Assembly (NCBI GenBank): GCA_002782675.1
Contig: PFIP01000015.1
Location: 1-51,548 of the forward strand
Direction of reading: 5' to 3'
From: Candidatus Infernicultor aquiphilus
GTDB lineage: Bacteria > Atribacterota > Phoenicimicrobiia > Phoenicimicrobiales > Phoenicimicrobiaceae
DNA: 51,548 bases
Shown piece by piece: positions 44,773-50,825 of the stretch; the first letter of the stretch is position 1; each line of letters starts with the position of its first letter. Made by a program: the position numbers and the translations under genes. Under the pieces are notes generated by a model. The model ran no database searches. It had not been told where the DNA came from and worked only from the letters and a program-made list of their open reading frames with translations.

Positions 44773-44883
44773 GTAGGGGTCGGATTTATCCGACCCGTTT
44801 TTATTGCGGGTTCGATGCCTGCCTGTGCGTGCCTGCACGCAGACAGGAATCGAACCCCCGTTTTCACGAGGGCAGGCCCCTAC
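44773..44883. repeat. Composite palindromic repeat with a nested 30-bp insert
   Basis: Three parts. 44773-44796: gtag then gggtcggat, tt, atccgaccc. 44808-44857: the palindrome gggttcgat...gaatcgaaccc split by a 30-bp insert at 44817-44846, which begins gcctgcctgtgcgt and ends gcacgcagacag. About 44868-44883: a half-unit reading gtaggggcctgccctc on the minus strand. The unsplit form of the middle palindrome occurs at 20996-21019. The gap (44674-44932) between alpha-subunit and ferredoxin genes holds no other feature I can support. Confidence 0.85.
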
Positions 44884-44932
44884 GAAAAAAGGAAATTCCT
44901 ATACTAAAATTTCTTTTTGATAAAAAAATTAT

Positions 44933-45136
44933 TTATTTATATACCTCAATCGCCACATCAGGACAAGTTAAAGCACAAAAAGCACAGCCGGTGCATTCTT
45001 CAGGGTTGATCTGTTCAGCCGGATAATAGCCTTTTTTATTAAAATTTTCGGACATAATAATAATGTGTTTAGGGCAAGCTGGAATGCATAACTCGCATCC
45101 TTTACATCTTTCTTGGTCTATTATAATTTTTGCCAT
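44933..45136 (-). CDS. 2x[4Fe-4S] ferredoxin, delta subunit of the oxidoreductase
   Basis: 67 residues. Two CxxCxxCxxxCP cluster motifs: CKGCELCIPACP (near 11-22) and CTGCAFCALTCP (near 48-59). It carries electrons between the TPP subunit and free ferredoxin in Vor/Kor enzymes. Strong AAGGAGG ribosome site. It is separated from the alpha gene by 259 bp of repeat DNA, unusual for what is normally a tight operon, so the repeats may have been inserted between them. Confidence 0.94.
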   Translation of the reverse strand: MAKIIIDQERCKGCELCIPACPKHIIIMSENFNKKGYYPAEQINPEECTGCAFCALTCPDVAIEVYK

Positions 45137-45160
45137 CCCATTTCCTCCTTCTTTATAGAA

Positions 45161-45829
45161 TTATTCCCAGGGTAATTTCATAAAACGTTTTATATAAAAT
45201 ACTGCTTCCTTAAAATTTTCAGTTTTTAGCTTTTGAGAAAATCGTTCATCTATACAAATAAATTTGAGGGGCAATTTTAATTTCTGTGCAGCTCGTTTTA
45301 TTAATATATGTCCTTGCTTAATTATTTCTTCATCGGTTTGGATGCTTAAATTAGGATTACTTATTACTCCGCTAATTTTTAGTCGAGATGTATTTTCTAT
45401 CTCTTGGGCCATTTGTTTAATTTGGAGTATACTTTGAGTAAAAGGTCGGTAAGAATTTACGACCAGTAGCATTTCATAATCTAAATCTTGGAGGAAAGAT
45501 TTAAAGTTACCCAAAACGACTGTACCTATATCATCTCCTCCTACATCAAGAATCAAATGATAATCTGCATCTTGGATTAAACCTTTTATTTCGGGAGAAA
45601 TTAGGGGTAAACCGGCATAAGCCCACTCATCTTGGGGAGCAATCACCTTTATATCTTTAAGGTTTAAGGCATCTTTCGCTTCTCGAGTTCTAAAATAAGG
45701 ATTAACAATATCTAAATCTACAATAGCGACCTGACGGTAATTTTTTCGACAGTAGATCGAATAATTAATGGCAATTTCTGTTTTTCCACTTCCAAAACCC
45801 CCCACAAATATCTTTATACGTTTACTCAA
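45161..45829 (-). CDS. P-loop NTPase of the CobQ/MinD-like type, Buk-Vor linked
   Basis: 222 residues. Walker A GGFGSGKTE near residue 10, then AIVDLDIVNPYFRTREA (switch region) and LILDVGGDDIGTVVLG (Walker B-like with DxxGGD), the pattern of SIMIBI-class NTPases that act on nucleotides or metallocentres. No membrane segment. TTG start overlaps the butyrate kinase stop (TTGA), with GAGGTGGG as ribosome site. Lies between butyrate kinase and ferredoxin genes, so a role in assembly or regulation of the oxidoreductase is possible; function is not known to me. Confidence 0.85.
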   Translation of the reverse strand: MSKRIKIFVGGFGSGKTEIAINYSIYCRKNYRQVAIVDLDIVNPYFRTREAKDALNLKDIKVIAPQDEWAYAGLPLISPEIKGLIQDADYHLILDVGGDDIGTVVLGNFKSFLQDLDYEMLLVVNSYRPFTQSILQIKQMAQEIENTSRLKISGVISNPNLSIQTDEEIIKQGHILIKRAAQKLKLPLKFICIDERFSQKLKTENFKEAVFYIKRFMKLPWE

Positions 45830-46899
45830 TATATTTTTCCCACCTCTTCACCTTTCAGGACTCTTAAGGCACCATTACACAAAGCTAACATTTCTTCCTC
45901 GCCAGGATAGATCATAACTAAAGATAAAAAACTTATTCTATCTTTTACCATATTAATAAACTCATTAGCATAAGCTATTCCGCCAGTTAGAATAATAGCA
46001 TCTATTTGACCTTTTAATACTGTAGCTCCTGCTCCGATTTCTTTAGCTACTTGGTAGGCCATTGCCTCTAATATCAGCTTGGCCTTTTTATCTCCCTGTT
46101 TAATCCTGTTTAGCACTTCTCTAACATCATTAGTATTTAAATAAGCTACTAATCCACCTTTACCTTTTATCTTTTTCATAATTTCGTCTTTAGTAAATTT
46201 ACCAGAAAAACAAAGTTCAACCAGGGCGCCAACCGGAACTCCACCGCTCCTTTCCGGAGTAAAAGGACCTTCTCCATTAAGTGCATTATTAACATCAATA
46301 ACCTTACCCTGGCAGTGTACCCCAACTGAAATTCCTCCGCCCAGATGAGCTATAATAAAATTTGCTTTCTCATACTTTTTGCCTAAATCTAAAGCTGCCT
46401 TTCGAGCAACTGCTTTCTGATTTAAAGCATGGAGGATACTAACCCTCGGAATTTCTGGCATACCAGAAATTCTGGCAATAGGTTTCATTTCATCAATTAC
46501 TACCGGGTCAACTAGATAGGCAGGAATAGATAACTTTTTGGCAATTCCAGAAGCAAGTATTCCTCCCAAATTAGAAGCATGTTCACCGCTTGTTCCCTTA
46601 CGGAGGTCTTCTAACATCTTTTCATTAACTCGATAGGTTCCACTGGCAATAGGTTTTAGTAGTCCTCCTCTTCCCACTACCGCATCAAGAGTAGAATAGT
46701 CAATCCCCTTTTCTTTTAAGAAATTTAAAATTATCTCTAACCGAAATTCGTATTGATCGATAATCTTAGAAAAAATGGATAATTCTTCATTGCTATGTTT
46801 AATCTTTTTTTCAAATAAAAATTGTTCATTAGAGAACAAGGCTACTTTGGTAGAAGTTGAGCCAGGATTTACTACTAATATTTTATAATCTTTGGCCAT
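45826..46899 (-). CDS. buk: Butyrate kinase 1
   Basis: Makes ATP and a short-chain fatty acid from the acyl phosphate. 357 residues, full length. ASKHA-fold acetokinase family: ILVVNPGSTSTKVALF at the N-terminus, VGRGGLLKPIASGTYRVNE, AHLGGGISVGVHCQGKVIDVNNALNGEGPFTPERSGGVP and ILTGGIAYANEF. GTSGEHASNLGGILA is typical of butyrate/branched-chain fatty acid kinases. ATG start with AAGGTGAT. 16 bp after ptb, so ptb-buk form the usual pair. Confidence 0.96.
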   Translation of the reverse strand: MAKDYKILVVNPGSTSTKVALFSNEQFLFEKKIKHSNEELSIFSKIIDQYEFRLEIILNFLKEKGIDYSTLDAVVGRGGLLKPIASGTYRVNEKMLEDLRKGTSGEHASNLGGILASGIAKKLSIPAYLVDPVVIDEMKPIARISGMPEIPRVSILHALNQKAVARKAALDLGKKYEKANFIIAHLGGGISVGVHCQGKVIDVNNALNGEGPFTPERSGGVPVGALVELCFSGKFTKDEIMKKIKGKGGLVAYLNTNDVREVLNRIKQGDKKAKLILEAMAYQVAKEIGAGATVLKGQIDAIILTGGIAYANEFINMVKDRISFLSLVMIYPGEEEMLALCNGALRVLKGEEVGKIY

Positions 46900-46915
46900 A
46901 AAAATATCACCTTTC

Positions 46916-47845
46916 TTAGATCATCTGATTCGGTTTAATTTCAGTCATCTCACTCATTAATACTCCCAGAGCAATAGAATATAATTTTGATTGTGCACTG
47001 TCAGACCGAGAAACTAATACTACCGGAGCTTTTGCACCCAAAAGTAGTCCTGCTGGTACTGCTTTAGCTAAATAAACTAAACCCTTGGCAAAAATATTCC
47101 CTGCTTCAATATTTGGTACTAATATTATATCTATTTCTCCGGAAACTGGGCTTTCAATGCCTTTATGCAAAGCAGCTTCCTTAGAAATAGCATTATCAAA
47201 ACCTAATGGTCCATCCACTATCCCCCCTATAATCTGTCCCCTCTCACTCATTTTAGATAAACAAGCTGCATCTATAGTAGCTGGCATATCAGGATTTACC
47301 AATTCTAATGCACAGACCACTGCCACTTTAGGTTTTTCTATTCCTAATGAATGAGCGTAATAGATAGCGTTCTGAATTATCTGAGCTTTTTGTTTCAAAT
47401 CTGGACTGATGCACATAGCTCCATCAGTCATAGTAAGTAGACGATCATAATTTTTGACCTCCAGGGTATAGACATGACTGAGCATTCTATCAGTTCGTAA
47501 ACCCACTTCTTTATCTAAAACAGCTTTTAAAATTCTGGCAGTTCCCATCATTCCTTTCATTAATATGGAAACTTTTTTATTGCGGACTAACTCTACCGCA
47601 CACCGGGCAGCTTCAGTTTTATCTATTTGGTCTATTATTTCGTAATTGGTAGGATCAATACCCATTTTATTAGCTATTTGAATAATTTCCTTTTTATCAC
47701 CCACTAATATTGAATTGGTTAATCCTTCCTGTCGAGCAGCTTCCACTGCTCGTAAAACATCTTCAGCTTGAGCAGCAGCTACTGACATTTTTTTAGTTCC
47801 ATAATGTTTGGCCTTTTCTAAAACTTCATTAAAAGTTCTTAACAT
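46916..47845 (-). CDS. ptb: Phosphate butyryltransferase
   Basis: Converts butyryl-, isobutyryl- or isovaleryl-CoA and phosphate to acyl phosphate. 309 residues from ATG at 47843-47845, which has GAGGTGAT at a suitable distance; a GTG four codons earlier lies inside that ribosome site. Family motifs: KKMSVAAAQAEDVLRAV, SILVGDKKEII, LMKGMMGTARILKAVLDKE, TDGAMCISPDLKQKAQII and VPNIEAGNIFAKGLVYLA. Directly precedes butyrate kinase 1, giving a complete acyl-CoA to acid plus ATP route. Confidence 0.96.
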   Translation of the reverse strand: MLRTFNEVLEKAKHYGTKKMSVAAAQAEDVLRAVEAARQEGLTNSILVGDKKEIIQIANKMGIDPTNYEIIDQIDKTEAARCAVELVRNKKVSILMKGMMGTARILKAVLDKEVGLRTDRMLSHVYTLEVKNYDRLLTMTDGAMCISPDLKQKAQIIQNAIYYAHSLGIEKPKVAVVCALELVNPDMPATIDAACLSKMSERGQIIGGIVDGPLGFDNAISKEAALHKGIESPVSGEIDIILVPNIEAGNIFAKGLVYLAKAVPAGLLLGAKAPVVLVSRSDSAQSKLYSIALGVLMSEMTEIKPNQMI

Positions 47846-47870
47846 TTTTCTTATCACCTCTTTATTAAAA

Positions 47871-47937
47871 ATTTACCAATTAGTCGATTTACCAATGCAC
47901 CGATTGACCAATTTACTAATTTACCAATTTACCAATT
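47871..47937. repeat. ACCAAT/ACCGATT repeat tract
   Basis: Overlapping words taccaattta, accaatgcaccgattgacc and tttactaattt. The 19-base word accaatgcaccgattgacc also occurs, on the other strand, in 50777-50820. Confidence 0.75.
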
Positions 47938-47961
47938 AAAATAGTCGTTAGTGAATAAGTC

Positions 47962-48009
47962 GTAGGGGCAGACCTTGTGTCTGCCCGTAGGACAGGCGTC
48001 TCGCCTGTC
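47962..48009. repeat. Two tandem GTAGG-family palindromes
   Basis: Unit 1 (47962-47986): gtag then gggcagac, loop cttgt, gtctgccc. Unit 2 (47987-48009): gtag, gacaggcg, loop tct, cgcctgtc. Both are perfect. An aactatatactcgatactaat tract (about 48053-48075) separates this from the aminotransferase stop. Confidence 0.85.
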
Positions 48010-48075
48010 TTCTTAATTCTTTCTTCTTCTTTTTTCTTTCTTTCTTTGCTATATAACTATATACTCGATACTAAT

Positions 48076-49287
48076 TTAATTTTTAATTCTCTTTTTAATC
48101 ACTTTTCCTAATCTTTTAATTCCTTCCTCAATATCTTCCTCTTTAGGGTAACAAAAACTAAGCCTCATCGTATTTTTCCCTTTACCATTGGCAAAGAATG
48201 CAGAACCACTCACATAGGCTACTCCCTCTTCAATTGCTTCGGGAAACATAACATCCACATCAATATATTCAGGTAAGGTAACAAAAACAAAAAAACCGCC
48301 TTCAGGTTTAGTCCAGGAAGCTTCAGACGGAAAATATTTGCTTAATGCCTTTAACATAACATCTCGTTTTTTTCTATAAATTTTAATATTTGATTCTATA
48401 TTTTTATCTATATCGTTCTGACGGCAGTATTCATAAACAATTAATTGATTTAAAATAGTAGTGCACAAATCAGTTGCTTGCTTCATAATTACTATTTTTT
48501 CAATAATTTTTTTATCCCCTAAAACCCAGGCCAATCTTAGACCAGGACATAATATCTTGGAAAAGGTCCCTAAACTAATCACATAACCCTCATTATCTAA
48601 AGAATAAATAGAAGGAAGTGGTTCTCCTTCAAATCTAAGTTTGTCGTAAGGATTGTCTTCTAAAATAAATACTTCAAATTTTTGAGCTATTTCCAGGACT
48701 CTTTTTCGCCGCGGTAAAGACATAGTTACTCCAGCAGAATTTTGAAAATTGGAAATAGTATAGATAAATTTCACCTTTTGGCCTTCCTTTTTAAGTTGAG
48801 TAAGTGTCTCTTCTAAAATATCCACCTCTACACCTTCATTATCCATAGAAATACCCTTCATCTCTCCTCCATAGCTACGGAAAGCATTTAAAGCTGCTAA
48901 ATAACTGGGTAATTCTACTATCACTATATCTCCGGGGTTTAATAAAACTTTACTCATCAGATCTAAACCTTGCTGGGAACCTGATGTAATTACAATATTA
49001 TCTAATCCTAGTTTTTTATTATCTTCAGAAAACCAATTTAATATTAATTCTCTTAATTCTGGTAAACCCTCAGTACTGCTGTATTGTAAGGCACAAGCAC
49101 TATTTTTGGCCAATATTTGTTGGGTTACCTGGTTTATTTCCTTAGCCGGGAAAGTAGCAGGATCAGGCATACCACCAGCTAAGGATATAACATTAGACCT
49201 TTGAATTATTTTTAAAGTTTCTCGTATGGTTGAAGCCTTCATTCTCGAAGCTAAAACAGAGTAAAATTCTTCAATATTTATCGACAT
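48076..49287 (-). CDS. PLP-dependent class I/II aminotransferase
   Basis: 403 residues. MocR/2-aminoadipate-type fold I aminotransferase without the DNA-binding domain: VISLAGGMPDPATFPAKEI, YSSTEGLPELRELI, ITSGSQQGLDLMSKVLLNPGD, NFQNSAGVTMSLPRR, LEDNPYDKLRF and the PLP-lysine motif SLGTFSKILCPGLRLAWV. Members use a broad set of amino acids including aromatic and branched-chain ones. Placed between two butyrate kinase genes and upstream of ptb and the VorB-type oxidoreductase, it is the likely first step (amino acid to 2-oxoacid). ATG with AAGGAGG. Confidence 0.94.
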   Translation of the reverse strand: MSINIEEFYSVLASRMKASTIRETLKIIQRSNVISLAGGMPDPATFPAKEINQVTQQILAKNSACALQYSSTEGLPELRELILNWFSEDNKKLGLDNIVITSGSQQGLDLMSKVLLNPGDIVIVELPSYLAALNAFRSYGGEMKGISMDNEGVEVDILEETLTQLKKEGQKVKFIYTISNFQNSAGVTMSLPRRKRVLEIAQKFEVFILEDNPYDKLRFEGEPLPSIYSLDNEGYVISLGTFSKILCPGLRLAWVLGDKKIIEKIVIMKQATDLCTTILNQLIVYEYCRQNDIDKNIESNIKIYRKKRDVMLKALSKYFPSEASWTKPEGGFFVFVTLPEYIDVDVMFPEAIEEGVAYVSGSAFFANGKGKNTMRLSFCYPKEEDIEEGIKRLGKVIKKRIKN

Positions 49288-49326
49288 GGTTTATCCTCCT
49301 TTATATTTTTTATTTTTAAATACATT

Positions 49327-50415
49327 TTACTTATATTCCTTAGCCTCTTCTTCTCCTTTTAATACCCTGACTGCCCCTAAAGCCAGAGCTTTCATTTCAT
49401 CAGTTCCAGGATATACAGTAATAGGAGCGATAAAATTGACCCTTTCCTTTATCCAACCTATAAAAGTCTTGCCTAATGCACCTTTATCTCTTGCTCCGTT
49501 TCCAGTTATAACTATAGCGTCTACTTCTCCTTTTAACACAGCTGCCATCGCTGCTATCTCTTTTGCTATTTGATAGGCCATAGCCTGATACAATAATTCA
49601 GCTTTCTTATCTCCTTTACTAATTCTTTCTTCTACCTCTAAAGAATTGTTCGTACCCAAATAAGCTACTAATCCACCCTGTCCCATAATTTTCTTTAACA
49701 TTTCTCGGAGAGTATATTTTCCGGAGTAACATAGTTTTACCAATTCCGCACTAGGTAAACCCCCAGTTCTTTCCGGACTAAATGGTCCTTCTGCACTTGC
49801 ATTGTTCACATCTATCATTCTGCCTTTACTATGAGCACTTACTGAAATTCCACCCCCTAAATGAACCACTACTAAATTAAGTTCTGGATAAGATTTCCCT
49901 AAATCTTGAGCCATTCTTCTTGCTGCTACCTTTAAGTTAAGAGCGTGACATAAACTTTCTCTTTCCATCTCAGGCATTCCCGAAATTCGAGCAATCGGTT
50001 CAAACTCATCAACTGCTATTGAATCAACAATAAAAGATGGCACTCCCGCTTTTTGGGCCAGATCATAAGCAATAATTGCTCCTAAATTTGAAGCATGTTC
50101 TATCCGTGGCCTTTCTTTTAAATCTTCCACCATTAATTCATTTATTTGGTAAGTTCCACTATGAACCGGTTTTAAGACTCCTCCTCTGCCCACTATCGCA
50201 TCTAAAGAATTGATTTCAATGTTTTTCTTTTTTAAAAAATTAATAATTATTTCTGCTCTAAATTTATGCTGATCGGTTATTTTTTTATACTTCGACAATT
50301 CTTCTAAGCCGTGTCTGATTATTTCTTTATCCAATAATTTATCATCTTCAAAAAGAGCAATAGCTGTAGAAGTTGAGCCAGGATTTATTACTAATATTTT
50401 TAATTTTTTATACAT
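49327..50415 (-). CDS. buk: Butyrate kinase 2
   Basis: 362 residues. Clear paralogue of butyrate kinase 1: ILVINPGSTSTAIALFED, VGRGGVLKPVHSGTYQINE, RIEHASNLGAIIA, VHLGGGISVSAHSKGRMIDVNNASAEGPFSPERTGGLP. The phosphate- and acyl-binding residues look intact in both copies, so both are probably active and may differ in chain-length or branched-chain preference. ATG start with GAGGAG. First gene after a sigma-54 type promoter. Confidence 0.95.
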   Translation of the reverse strand: MYKKLKILVINPGSTSTAIALFEDDKLLDKEIIRHGLEELSKYKKITDQHKFRAEIIINFLKKKNIEINSLDAIVGRGGVLKPVHSGTYQINELMVEDLKERPRIEHASNLGAIIAYDLAQKAGVPSFIVDSIAVDEFEPIARISGMPEMERESLCHALNLKVAARRMAQDLGKSYPELNLVVVHLGGGISVSAHSKGRMIDVNNASAEGPFSPERTGGLPSAELVKLCYSGKYTLREMLKKIMGQGGLVAYLGTNNSLEVEERISKGDKKAELLYQAMAYQIAKEIAAMAAVLKGEVDAIVITGNGARDKGALGKTFIGWIKERVNFIAPITVYPGTDEMKALALGAVRVLKGEEEAKEYK

Positions 50416-50451
50416 CTATATCTCCTCTATACTTCCTATATATTTTATTAA

Positions 50452-50467
50452 AGCAATTTCTATGCCA
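50452..50467 (-). promoter_or_regulatory. Sigma-54 (-24/-12) promoter of butyrate kinase 2
   Basis: TGGCATAGAAATTGCT against the consensus TGGCACGnnnnTTGCW: GG and GC are 12 bp apart as required, and only two consensus positions differ. A start site about 12 bases after GC would leave a leader of about 25 nt with GAGGAG before the ATG. A sigma-54 activator gene lies just upstream. Confidence 0.85.
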
Positions 50468-50486
50468 ATTTATAGTAAAAAATAAA

Positions 50487-50527
50487 ATAAAAAAAATAGC
50501 TTTTACTGACTAAAAAAGCTACTTTTT
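50487..50527 (-). terminator. Terminator of the sigma-54 activator gene
   Basis: Stem agtagctttt/aaaagctatt on the minus strand (one G-U), followed by a T8 run. It lies about 20 bp upstream of the sigma-54 promoter and would isolate butyrate kinase 2 from the activator transcript. Confidence 0.75.
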
Positions 50528-50560
50528 AAATAAATCAAGATATTTTATTTTTATTTTCAT

Positions 50561-50596
50561 TTGCATATATTTGCATATTTTAGCATTATGTGCAAT
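50561..50596. promoter_or_regulatory. Candidate activator-binding (upstream) site
   Basis: TTGCATAT twice at exact 10-bp spacing (50561-50568 and 50571-50578), then GCATTATGTGCAA, so TTGCA half-sites face each other across about 35 bp. It lies about 95-130 bp upstream of the -24/-12 element, the usual distance for an enhancer-type site. Confidence 0.35.
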
Positions 50597-50660
50597 ATTT
50601 TGTCAATAATTACATTTGTATAGTAATCAAATTGTGGTTATTAGTTTCAATAATATGGAG

Positions 50661-50745
50661 AGGGCACAATTCCTGTCTGCGTGCGGACCTGTCTGCGTGC
50701 GTACACGCACAGGCAGGCACGCACAGGCAGGCATTGTGCCCCTAC
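50661..50745. repeat. Composite palindrome with a 60-bp doubly nested insert
   Basis: On the minus strand the host palindrome is gtaggggcacaat ... gaattgtgccct. Its loop holds 60 bp (50673-50732). That 60-mer is one 30-bp unit (14 bp gcctgcctgtgcgt plus 16 bp gtccgcacgcagacag) split after base 14 by a second complete 30-bp unit (gcctgcctgtgcgt, gtac, gcacgcagacag). The same 30-bp type sits singly at 44817-44846. Confidence 0.88.
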
Positions 50746-50776
50746 AACCAAACGATTTTTTTCTAACTACTAATTT

Positions 50777-50820
50777 AATCGGTCAATCGGTGCATTGGTC
50801 AATCGGTAAATCGGTCAATT
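50777..50820. repeat. ACCGATT/ACCAAT repeat tract (inverse copy)
   Basis: Read on the minus strand: gaccgatttaccgattgacc, then aatgcaccgattgaccgatt. Same family as 47871-47937 in opposite orientation. It ends within a few bases of the activator gene stop. Confidence 0.75.
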
Positions 50821-50825
50821 GTCCT

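Larger units (their letters stand above)
50416..50825. other. 410-bp control region between activator and butyrate kinase 2
   Basis: From the right: ACCGAT repeats (50777-50820), a composite nested palindrome (50661-50745), a cluster of ATGCAAAT/TTGCA words (50561-50596), a terminator hairpin (50487-50527) and a sigma-54 promoter (50452-50467). No gene is seen. Confidence 0.7.

Noticed and set aside
44773-44883. Insertion sequence or transposase-bearing element
   Set aside because: No open frame inside and no long terminal inverted repeats; it is a cluster of small palindromes.
47858-48075. Second sigma-54 promoter upstream of ptb
   Set aside because: The best candidate (TTGGTCAATCGGTGCA on the minus strand) has GG-GC spacing of 11 rather than 12 and is part of the ACCAAT repeat.
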